Origin: an uncultured Rhodospirillales bacterium
Lineage (GTDB): Bacteria > Pseudomonadota > Alphaproteobacteria > Acetobacterales > Acetobacteraceae
Direction: 5' to 3'
Assembly: GCA_903904805.1 (NCBI GenBank)
Contig: CAIVDX010000189.1
Span: 1 to 13,062 of the forward strand
DNA length: 13,062 nt
Shown here: in pieces, positions 6,891 through 13,062 of the stretch
Layout of the letters: every line of letters starts with the position of its first letter
How positions within the stretch are numbered: the stretch's first letter is position 1
The notes under the pieces: generated by a model
Seen by the model: only the letters and a program-made list of their open reading frames with translations
What the model was told of the DNA's origin: nothing
Databases searched by the model: none
Translations under genes and position numbers: made by a program

Positions 6891-8666
6891 TCAGTTGGCG
6901 GTGGGTGCCGGGGTGGCCTGGTTGGCCTGGGCGGCGGCGTCGGCGAAGGCGGCCTCGGCCTCGGCGACCTCGGCCTGGGCGTGCGCGAGCTCGGCGGGTT
7001 CCGGCTTGAGGGTGATGGCGCGGCGCCATTGATACAGCGCCTCGAGCTTGCGGCCGGCGCGGGCATAGGCGTCGCCCAGATGCAGATTGATGGTGGGGTC
7101 TTCGGATTCCATCTCGACCGCGTGCTCCAGCAGGTCGATGGCGCCGTTGACATCGCCCTGGCGCAGCTTCACCCAGCCCAGGCTGTCAATGATCGCGCCA
7201 TTGTCCGGCTGCATGATGGCGGCATGCTCGAGCATCTGGCGGGCGCGGGTGAGGTGCTGGCCTTTGTCGGCCCAGCTATAGGCGAGGTAGTTCAGCACCG
7301 AGGGGTTGTTCGGCGCGAGCTCCAGCGCGTGCTGCAGATCGGGCTCGGCTTTCGCCCAGTCGCCGGCGCGCTCGAAGCAGATGCCGCGCTGGAAATACAG
7401 GCCCCAGGCGGTGGGATCGAACGGCTTCAGCCGGGCCAGGGCGGCGCCGTAGGTTTCCGCCGCCTTGGCGAATTGGCCGTCGGCGCGCAGCAGGTCGGCG
7501 AGCTGCTCCAGCGGTTCGGGCCGGTCGGGGAAGTCGGCGGCCATCGCGCGCAGCTGGGTGACGGCGTCGTCAAGATGGCCGAGCGTGTTGGTCAGCACCG
7601 CGCGGCGGAGGCGGACCACCGGGGCCAGCGGATCGTCGGCGGGGATCTGCGCCAGCGCATCGAGCGCGGCCTGCGGCTGGTGCCGGGCGGCGACGATGTC
7701 GGCCTGCAGCAGGCGGGCGGGGGTGAAATCGGGCCGCATGTCGAGTGCGAGGCGGAGCAGCAGCAGGGCGGCGTCGTCGGCCTTGGCCTGGTGCTGGGCG
7801 GCGCCGACCGCCAGGTAGGTCTCGGCGAGGCCATCGCGGGCGGAGCGGACGGCGCGCTGGGTGGCGGCGCGCTCCAGCGCGGGCAGCGCGAGCAGGGTGG
7901 GATCGGCGGGCGACATGCGCTCGGCGAGGCGGCGCTCGACGGCGTCGCCTGGCCTGGCCTCGATGCTGCCGCGCTGCTGGCGGGCCTCCCAGCTGGCGAG
8001 CATCTGGCCGACGCGCAGACCGATGGTGAGTTCATTGCCCTGGGCGAGCGCGTAGAGCCGGGCGGCCTCGCCGTTGCGGCCGGCGAGGTCGTTGATCAGC
8101 GCCATGTGCAGCTGGAACAGGCCCTTCAGCCGCGCATTGCGGGCGATCGCGTCGCGCAGCGTGGCCAGAGCGTCGTCGGTGCGGCCGGCACCTTGCTGGG
8201 CCCAGGCGGTGAGCAGCGGGCGCAGCATGGTGCCGCTGGCCTTGTCGGGAATGCTGCGCATCCGCTCGATGGCCGCCGGCCAGTGGCCGTCGCGCGCGTC
8301 CAGATTGCCCAGCAGCATGATCGAGGCCGGGTTGGTGGGCAGCAGATGCGCCAGCTTCTGCGCCTCCGGACGGCCGGCGACCGCGGCGGCGATCAGCGCG
8401 CGGGTGCGCAGCTCCGGCTGGGTGGGGTCGTCGGCAAGGGCGGCGAGATAGCGGTCGGCCGCGGTGGGGATGTCAACCTGGACCATCGCCAGCTGGCCGG
8501 TGAGGAAATTGCCGAAGGCGCCGGCGGCCTCGTGCGCGGTGGCGCGCGGCGCGGGGGCGGTTTTGGCGTGTGCCGGAGGCGTGCCGGCGATGGCGAGCGC
8601 CAGGCCAACGCCCAGGGCGATCAGAGTGGCGGCACGGCACGGCGCGGGGCGCGGAGATGTCAGCAT
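6891..8666 (-). CDS. Exported tetratricopeptide-repeat protein
   Basis: A 591-residue protein with a Sec signal peptide (hydrophobic core about 13-28, cleavage probably after PAHA, 31-34), so likely periplasmic or outer-membrane attached; no lipobox cysteine is seen. Most of the chain is alpha-helical, with degenerate repeats in about 60-400 and clear TPR units at 421-557 (for example [20 protein letters not shown], then [20 protein letters not shown], then [20 protein letters not shown]). The tail is Ala/Glu-rich. TPR arrays are protein-binding scaffolds; the partner is unknown. ATG at 8666 has AGGA at 8674-8677 on the minus strand. A TATATT at 8678-8683 could be a -10, with no convincing -35. 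From memory, a large TPR protein ahead of ispE is common in alphaproteobacteria. Confidence 0.88.
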   Translation of the reverse strand: MLTSPRPAPCRAATLIALGVGLALAIAGTPPAHAKTAPAPRATAHEAAGAFGNFLTGQLAMVQVDIPTAADRYLAALADDPTQPELRTRALIAAAVAGRPEAQKLAHLLPTNPASIMLLGNLDARDGHWPAAIERMRSIPDKASGTMLRPLLTAWAQQGAGRTDDALATLRDAIARNARLKGLFQLHMALINDLAGRNGEAARLYALAQGNELTIGLRVGQMLASWEARQQRGSIEARPGDAVERRLAERMSPADPTLLALPALERAATQRAVRSARDGLAETYLAVGAAQHQAKADDAALLLLRLALDMRPDFTPARLLQADIVAARHQPQAALDALAQIPADDPLAPVVRLRRAVLTNTLGHLDDAVTQLRAMAADFPDRPEPLEQLADLLRADGQFAKAAETYGAALARLKPFDPTAWGLYFQRGICFERAGDWAKAEPDLQHALELAPNNPSVLNYLAYSWADKGQHLTRARQMLEHAAIMQPDNGAIIDSLGWVKLRQGDVNGAIDLLEHAVEMESEDPTINLHLGDAYARAGRKLEALYQWRRAITLKPEPAELAHAQAEVAEAEAAFADAAAQANQATPAPTAN

Positions 8667-8787
8667 CGGGCGATCCTAATATAGGCGGGACGAAACTGCC
8701 ATGTGGGGATGGCCGCGCCGATGTCGCGGTCCGACCTGGCCGGACGGGCGCTCTGGCCCGCTGCCGGTCGGGCTGCCATGATGGGGC

Positions 8788-9573
8788 ATGGATGCTGTGG
8801 CGGCGTTGCGGACGCTGGTGGAGTGGGGGGTCGACGAGGCGCTGGAGGATGCGCCGCGCGCGCGCTTTGCCATGCCGCAGGCGCCGGCGGCTGACACATC
8901 GCTCGCGCCGGGGCGCCCAAAGGCCGCGCCACGGCCCGCACTGGCCGCGTCGGCCCCGATTCAGCAGGCCGAGCAGCTGGCCGCCTCGGCCACCAGCCTT
9001 GAGGCGTTGCGCGCCACGCTGGCCGGCTTCGATGGCTGCGCCCTGCGCGCCACCGCCACCAACCTGGTGTTCACCGATGGCAACCCGTCGGCCGGCCTGC
9101 TGGTGATCGGCGAGGGGCCCGGCCCGGAGGAGGATCGCGCGGGTCGGCCGTTTGTTGGCGCGTCTGGCAGGCTGCTCGACAAGATGCTGGGGTCGGTTGG
9201 CCTGGATCGTTCCAACTATCTGATCAGCAACATTATTTTCTGGCGTCCGCCGGGCAACCGCACGCCCACCGACCAGGAGGTGGCGCTGTGTCTGCCCTTC
9301 ATGTGGCGGCTGCTGGCGCTCACGCGGCCGCGGCGGGTGCTGCTGCTGGGCAAGCTGGCGGCGTGCAGCCTGAGCGGCAGCCAGTTGGGGATTCGGCGGC
9401 TGCGCGGGCAATGGCTGCCCCTGGCGGTGCCCGGTCTGGAGGCGCCCGTGCCGGCGCTGGCGACCCTGCACCCGGCCTATCTGCTGCGCACGCCGGCAGC
9501 CAAGCGGGAGGCCTGGATGGACATGCTGGCGCTGCGCACCGCGCTGGACTCGGACGCGTCGGACGCCGGCTGA
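8788..9573 (+). CDS. Uracil-DNA glycosylase, family-4-like (alphaproteobacterial type)
   Basis: The enzyme removes uracil from DNA to begin base excision repair. In 261 residues, an Ala/Pro-rich N-terminal extension (about 28-70) precedes a UDG fold with motif A GEGPGPEEDRAGRPFVG (108-124), SNIIFWRPPGNRTPTDQE (147-164) and motif B LHPAYLLR (227-234). Family 4 enzymes bind a 4Fe-4S cluster with four cysteines; by motif alignment, the first position here is F81 (in FDGC), the second C84, the third W152 (FWRPPGNR) and the fourth C168, so two ligands are missing. I recall this pattern as typical of alphaproteobacterial homologues, so it is likely functional without the usual cluster. ATG at 8788 is the first possible start, since an in-frame TGA lies at 8779-8781; no good ribosome binding site precedes it. 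It is divergent from the TPR gene. Confidence 0.9.
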   Translation: MDAVAALRTLVEWGVDEALEDAPRARFAMPQAPAADTSLAPGRPKAAPRPALAASAPIQQAEQLAASATSLEALRATLAGFDGCALRATATNLVFTDGNPSAGLLVIGEGPGPEEDRAGRPFVGASGRLLDKMLGSVGLDRSNYLISNIIFWRPPGNRTPTDQEVALCLPFMWRLLALTRPRRVLLLGKLAACSLSGSQLGIRRLRGQWLPLAVPGLEAPVPALATLHPAYLLRTPAAKREAWMDMLALRTALDSDASDAG

Positions 9574-9620
9574 GGCCGATCTCACAGAATCGTGATGACG
9601 CTTTTTCGGGGGCTAACCCC

Positions 9621-9649
9621 TTGACAGTGCGCCGTTCATCAGTGTCAAT
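9621..9649 (+). promoter_or_regulatory. Candidate promoter of the lytic transglycosylase with built-in inverted repeat
   Basis: A perfect -35 TTGACA (9621-9626), a 17-base spacer and GTCAAT (9644-9649) form a plausible promoter. TTGACA and TGTCAA (9643-9648) are also exact reverse complements 16 bases apart, so a symmetric regulator could bind across the promoter. It lies 48-76 bases after the glycosylase stop. The predicted transcript would start near 9656, giving a leader of about 50 bases. Confidence 0.45.
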
Positions 9650-9708
9650 AGGAGGTTGTTAACCATTGCCGACTTGCGGCAGCGGTTCGGTCTGTGTAGG
9701 GGAGCCCC

Positions 9709-11502
9709 ATGCGAGGCTCTTCAACCGGCCCGCGTCGGATCACCCACGCCACGGCATTTGCCGCCGGCGTTGTGCTTCTGGCGGGGGCAGCCGGCACTGC
9801 CGGTGCGCAACCCACGGCCCTATCCGAGGATATCGCCTTCGTCCCGCCCCGGCTGCGGTTGCACGATGACGCCGTCCCGTTGCCACGTCCGCTCTCGGCG
9901 TCCGACGCCGAGCGCGTGCGACAGATCATCGCTGCCCATGCCAGTGGCGACATCGAGCGCGCCCGCGCCGTGCAGGCGGAGCTTGGCAACCAATTGCTGA
10001 TCGGCGGCCTGCTGGCCGACCGCTATGTCCGCCGGCCCGAGATCGCCTCCCTGCCGGAGTTGCAGGACTGGTTCGACCGCTATGCGCCGCTGCCCGAGGC
10101 GGCGGCGATCCATGCGCTGATCGCGGCCAAACTGCCCAAGGGCGCGGCGGCGCCGGTGTTGCCTGCGCGCGATCCGGGCGATCACCCTGATCCCGAGGAT
10201 GCGCTTCCCTCGCTTGGCCAAAACCGGAATCCGCAGCTCGAGCGATCGGTGTTCGATGCCGCCCGACGCGGCCGCGCCGATATGGTTCTGCATCTGTTGC
10301 GCGGCGCACACATTACGCCCTCTTATGAGGCTGAGTTGGCCGGCGAGGCCGCGCAGGTCGCGTTGATCGCGGGTGCTGACACGGCGGTCGCGGCGATCGC
10401 GGAGAGTGCTGGCACGCGCACGCCCCAGGCCGCGCTCACCGGCTTCGCCGCCGGCCTCGCGGCATGGCGATCCGACAATCTGCCGGCCGCTGCTGCACAT
10501 TTCGAGGGCGCCTGGCATGCCGCGATCGCCTCGCCGGCGCAGCGGGCCGCGGCGGCCTTCTGGGCGGCGCGGGCGCATCTGCGCTCTGGTGACCCGGCCG
10601 GCTACAGCCCCTGGATGCGTCGCGCCGCGGCGGAGCCACGCACGCTCTATGGCCTGCTCGGCGCGCGGGCGATCGGCAGCGATATCGGCTTTGTCGAGGA
10701 TCGCGCCACATTGGGTGCGGCGGACATCGACGCGGTGGCCGCGCAGCCGGCGGGGCTGCGCGCGTTCGCCTGGCTGCAGGTCGGTCAGCCCGATCGCGCA
10801 CAGGCCGAACTCGCCAGCCTGTGGCCGATGCTGCGCAACAATGCCGCGCTCGCGCGCGCGGTGCTGCTGATCGCGCGCGGCGCGGGGCTGGATCGCATCA
10901 GTTCCCGACTGGCAGGTCTGGAAGAGCAGCGCGACGGCCGGCTGCGCGATGACGCGCGTTTTCCGCTGCCCAATCTTGCCCCGAGCAGCGCGCTGCGCGT
11001 CGATCCGCCGCTGCTTTATGCGATCGCGCGGATCGAATCGAACTTCAACAATGGTGCGGTCTCACGCGTCGGCGCGCGCGGATTGCTGCAGCTGCGTCCA
11101 CAGACGATCGCCTTCATCAACGGCAGCAGCAACACCGAGGGGATCGCCGAGCGGCTGCAGGAGCAGGGCTATAATATCGAGATGGGGCAACGGCTGTTGC
11201 AATATCTCGCGCGCATGGATGTGGTGGGACACAATCTCGTGAGGCTGATCGCAAGCTACAATGCGGGCCCGGGAAACCTGCAGAAATGGATCGATGATGG
11301 TCGTGCCGGTGACGATCCGATGCTGTTCATCGAGACGATTCCCCTCGATGAGACACGGCATTTCGTGAGCGACGTGTTGCGGACATCGTGGATGTATGCC
11401 GCGCGCATGCACACCAAACCCACAGGACTTGACGAACTTGCCGCCGGTGCCTGGCCGAAATTCTCCGTCGCCGAACGACCGGCCGGCACGACACTGCATT
11501 AG
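9709..11502 (+). CDS. slt: Soluble lytic murein transglycosylase (Slt-type)
   Basis: Cleaves the MurNAc-GlcNAc bond of peptidoglycan in the periplasm with formation of 1,6-anhydro-MurNAc. The 597-residue protein has a signal peptide (core about 12-30, cleavage probably after AGA, 31-33), a long helical superhelix-like domain (about 50-420) and a C-terminal GH23 domain. The catalytic glutamate is E443 in ARIESNFNNGAVS, followed by GARGLLQLRP (455-464, normally GAxGLMQLMP) and SYNAGPGN (516-523), then IPLDETRHFVSDVL, all typical of the family. ATG at 9709 has AGGGGAG (9698-9704) four bases upstream. The order glycosylase-transglycosylase-moaB is, from memory, frequent in alphaproteobacteria. 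A TTGACA promoter lies upstream. Confidence 0.94.
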   Translation: MRGSSTGPRRITHATAFAAGVVLLAGAAGTAGAQPTALSEDIAFVPPRLRLHDDAVPLPRPLSASDAERVRQIIAAHASGDIERARAVQAELGNQLLIGGLLADRYVRRPEIASLPELQDWFDRYAPLPEAAAIHALIAAKLPKGAAAPVLPARDPGDHPDPEDALPSLGQNRNPQLERSVFDAARRGRADMVLHLLRGAHITPSYEAELAGEAAQVALIAGADTAVAAIAESAGTRTPQAALTGFAAGLAAWRSDNLPAAAAHFEGAWHAAIASPAQRAAAAFWAARAHLRSGDPAGYSPWMRRAAAEPRTLYGLLGARAIGSDIGFVEDRATLGAADIDAVAAQPAGLRAFAWLQVGQPDRAQAELASLWPMLRNNAALARAVLLIARGAGLDRISSRLAGLEEQRDGRLRDDARFPLPNLAPSSALRVDPPLLYAIARIESNFNNGAVSRVGARGLLQLRPQTIAFINGSSNTEGIAERLQEQGYNIEMGQRLLQYLARMDVVGHNLVRLIASYNAGPGNLQKWIDDGRAGDDPMLFIETIPLDETRHFVSDVLRTSWMYAARMHTKPTGLDELAAGAWPKFSVAERPAGTTLH

Positions 11503-11599
11503 CACCGCATCGCCAGATCGGCTGATGCCTGCATGCGAGTTGAAAAACCCGCCGAACGCTGCCACATCTGCGACCATCGCCAGCAGGAGGCTTCGCCGG

Positions 11600-12145
11600 A
11601 TGTCACGCATCGATGAGTCCAAACCTTTCGTCGCGGTCAACATCGCCGTGCTCACCGTGTCGGACACGCGCACCGCCGCGAATGATACGTCGGGTGACGC
11701 GTTGTGCGGGCGCATCACCGAAGCCGGCCATCACGTCGCCGCGCGCAGCTTGTTGCGGGATGATACCGACCAGATTGAGGCCATGCTGCGGCAATGGATT
11801 GCCGATCGTTCCATTGACGTTGTGATCACCACCGGCGGCACGGGCGTGACCGGGCGGGATGTGACACCCGAGGCGTTCGAGCGCGTGCTGGAGAAGCGCA
11901 TCGAGGGCTTCGGCGAATTGTTCCGCATGATCAGCTTCGCCAAGATCGGCACCTCCACCATGCAGTCGCGCGCGCTGGGGGCGGTGGCCGGCGGCACCTA
12001 TCTGTTCGCCCTGCCCGGCAGCACCGGCGCGGTAAAGGATGGCTGGGACGAGATCCTGCGCTGGCAGCTCGATGCGCGGCACCGGCCGTGCAATCTGGTG
12101 GAGCTGATGCCGCGTCTGCAGGAGCATCTGCGCCCGGCCGGCTAG
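11600..12145 (+). CDS. moaB: Molybdenum cofactor biosynthesis protein MoaB
   Basis: A 181-residue MoaB/MogA-family protein, which in the cytosol acts in adenylylation of molybdopterin (MogA-like activity) or is a close paralogue. Motifs: VLTVSDTRTAANDTSG (17-32), the TTGGTGVTGRD core (77-87) that binds the pterin/nucleotide, and ALPGSTGAVKDGW (137-149). The ending HRPCNLVELMPRL fits MoaB rather than MogA. ATG at 11600 is fixed by a perfect AGGAGG at 11585-11590, 9 bases upstream; the frame is open to 11396 but that part overlaps the slt gene. It starts 97 bases after slt with no clear terminator between, so co-transcription is possible. No other molybdenum cofactor genes are in the window. 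Confidence 0.93.
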   Translation: MSRIDESKPFVAVNIAVLTVSDTRTAANDTSGDALCGRITEAGHHVAARSLLRDDTDQIEAMLRQWIADRSIDVVITTGGTGVTGRDVTPEAFERVLEKRIEGFGELFRMISFAKIGTSTMQSRALGAVAGGTYLFALPGSTGAVKDGWDEILRWQLDARHRPCNLVELMPRLQEHLRPAG

Positions 12146-12164
12146 GTTCTGGCTGCATTTTTTT
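12135..12164 (+). terminator. Rho-independent terminator overlapping the moaB stop codon
   Basis: Bases 12135-12141 (CGGCCGG) pair with 12149-12155 (CTGGCTG) with two G-U wobbles, around a 7-base loop that contains the TAG stop. Two bases later comes a run of seven T (12158-12164). A second T-run follows at 12193-12199. Confidence 0.5.
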
Positions 12165-12188
12165 GGCCGCGTTCGCCCCACCGCGGGT

Positions 12189-12203
12189 GTTCTTTTTTTG
12201 TTC
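12189..12203 (+). promoter_or_regulatory. LexA (SOS) box 1, GTTC-N7-GTTC
   Basis: GTTC (12189-12192), seven T, GTTC (12200-12203) is an exact match to the direct-repeat LexA operator known from alphaproteobacteria. It ends directly before TTGACC (12204-12209), a possible -35; I see no convincing -10 at 16-19 bases. The centre is 84 bases before the radical SAM start codon. Confidence 0.65.
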
Positions 12204-12239
12204 TTGACCTTGCGCCCCTTCATGGGCGAAGGTTCGATG

Positions 12240-12254
12240 GAACAGACCAAGAAC
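12240..12254 (-). promoter_or_regulatory. LexA (SOS) box 2, GAAC-N7-GAAC
   Basis: GAAC (12240-12243), AGACCAA, GAAC (12251-12254) is the reverse-complement form of GTTC-N7-GTTC. It lies 25 bases before the radical SAM start codon, where a bound repressor would block initiation or elongation. A GTTC at 12232-12235 and a GAAC at 12263-12266 are further half sites but have the wrong spacing. Confidence 0.6.
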
Positions 12255-12279
12255 GCCTGTTGGAACAGAGGGCCGGACG

Positions 12280-13062
12280 ATGCTGGACAGCACGCACAAC
12301 CATCTGGAGATCGACGAGCCCTGCGCCGCGGCGCTGGTGCCGCCGCCGCGGCGCGGACGCGGCGCGGTGCACAGCCCCGCGGTGCGATTCGATGCCACCG
12401 CCTCAAGCCCGTTCGATGATGGCTGGGGCACCATCGCCGCCGATTTCACCGAGCTGCCGCCGCTGCCCACCACCTTGTTGCGCGATGCCACCAAATCCGC
12501 GCTGAGCTATAATCGCAGCCCGGATATCGGGTTTGACCGATCGATCAATCCCTATCGCGGCTGCGAGCATGGCTGCGTGTATTGCTTCGCGCGGCCGACG
12601 CATGCCTATCTCGGCTATTCGCCGGGGCTCGATTTCGAAACCAAGCTTGTCTACAAGCCGGAAGTTGCCGAGCTGCTGGAGCGCGAGCTGCGCAAGCCGG
12701 GCTACGTGCCACGCACCATCGCACTGGGCAGCAATACCGATCCGTATCAGCCGGTTGAGCGCACATTGAAACTCACCCGCTCTATTCTGGAGGTTCTGGA
12801 ACGGTTCAATCATCCGGTAGGGATCGTGACGAAGTCCTCCGGCGTGCTGCGCGATCTGGATATTCTCTCGCGGATGGCGCACCGAAATCTGGTGCGGGTC
12901 TATATCTCGATCACCACGCTCGACCCCGCACTCGCGCGGCGGATGGAGCCGCGGGCGGCCACACCGGCGCGGCGGCTGGCCGCGCTCGGCGAACTCGCGC
13001 GTGCCGGCGTGCCGGCCGGGGTGCTGGCGGCGCCGATGATCCCGGGGCTGAACGATGCCGAG
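12280..13062 (+). CDS. PA0069-family radical SAM protein (SplB/COG1533 group), 3' end outside window
   Basis: 261 codons are visible and the frame is still open at the window edge. The N-terminal PPRRGRGAVHSP (22-33) and YNRSPDIGFDRSINPYRGC (77-95) are typical of the PA0069 family. The 4Fe-4S cluster that binds S-adenosylmethionine is held by CEHGCVYC (C95, C99, C102). GSNTDPYQPVER (150-161), the TKSSGVLRDLDIL strand region (184-196) and VYISITTLD (207-215) follow the radical SAM barrel, as in spore photoproduct lyase relatives. The reaction is not known; COG1533 is labelled DNA repair photolyase by similarity only. ATG at 12280 has GAGGG (12268-12272) seven bases upstream. Two LexA-type boxes lie in the leader, suggesting induction by DNA damage. 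A terminator separates it from moaB. Confidence 0.9.
   Translation, partial: MLDSTHNHLEIDEPCAAALVPPPRRGRGAVHSPAVRFDATASSPFDDGWGTIAADFTELPPLPTTLLRDATKSALSYNRSPDIGFDRSINPYRGCEHGCVYCFARPTHAYLGYSPGLDFETKLVYKPEVAELLERELRKPGYVPRTIALGSNTDPYQPVERTLKLTRSILEVLERFNHPVGIVTKSSGVLRDLDILSRMAHRNLVRVYISITTLDPALARRMEPRAATPARRLAALGELARAGVPAGVLAAPMIPGLNDAE

Noticed and set aside
6825..8684. A 619-codon open frame on the plus strand, longer than the genes opposite it
   Set aside because: It is antisense to ispE and the TPR gene. Its product is Gly/Gln/Arg-rich low complexity with no domain, as expected from high-GC codon bias, while the opposite strand has clear motifs.
12198..12419. Small open frame in the SOS-box region, with ATGs at 12222 and 12237
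   Set aside because: It overlaps the radical SAM start in another frame, has no ribosome binding site at useful distance, and its product is low complexity.

Overview
The window reads as chromosomal DNA of a high-GC alphaproteobacterium, plausibly Rhodospirillales/Acetobacteraceae-like (lineage inferred from memory of gene content, not searched). The pointers are GC-rich codon use, an alphaproteobacterial-type uracil-DNA glycosylase next to a lytic transglycosylase and moaB, a TPR-ispE pair, and two sites matching the alphaproteobacterial LexA consensus GTTC-N7-GTTC. Almost all genes are housekeeping or conserved; no CRISPR array, prophage, transposase or defence cluster is visible.

Left part, plus strand (1-4860). 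The 3' part of a membrane-anchored glutamine-amidotransferase-fold protein is followed by a TspO/MBR membrane protein and a secreted ankyrin-repeat protein whose likely promoter sits so close that the mRNA may be leaderless. The ankyrin gene ends inside a three-copy tandem repeat of a small palindrome. Next come a 90-aa AlpA/MerR-like helix-turn-helix protein with a palindrome just before its ribosome binding site, and then a periplasmic type I sulfatase. The sulfatase and its leader are visibly less GC-biased than everything around them and look acquired.

Middle, minus strand (4989-8666). Read right to left: an exported TPR protein, ispE (isoprenoid precursor synthesis) starting 4 bases after the TPR stop, then tRNA-Gln(UUG) with its own promoter, then a class I SAM methyltransferase starting only 18 bases after the tRNA CCA end. 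The sulfatase and methyltransferase converge on a 128-base spacer packed with hairpins.

Right part, plus strand (8788-13062). A family-4-like uracil-DNA glycosylase missing two of the four usual iron-sulfur cysteines, a Slt-type lytic transglycosylase, moaB (molybdenum cofactor), and the first 261 codons of a PA0069-family radical SAM protein (SplB/COG1533 group), cut by the window end. The spacer before the radical SAM gene holds two exact LexA-type boxes in opposite orientation. This is the strongest unexplained signal here: it predicts that this poorly characterised radical SAM enzyme belongs to the SOS DNA-damage response.
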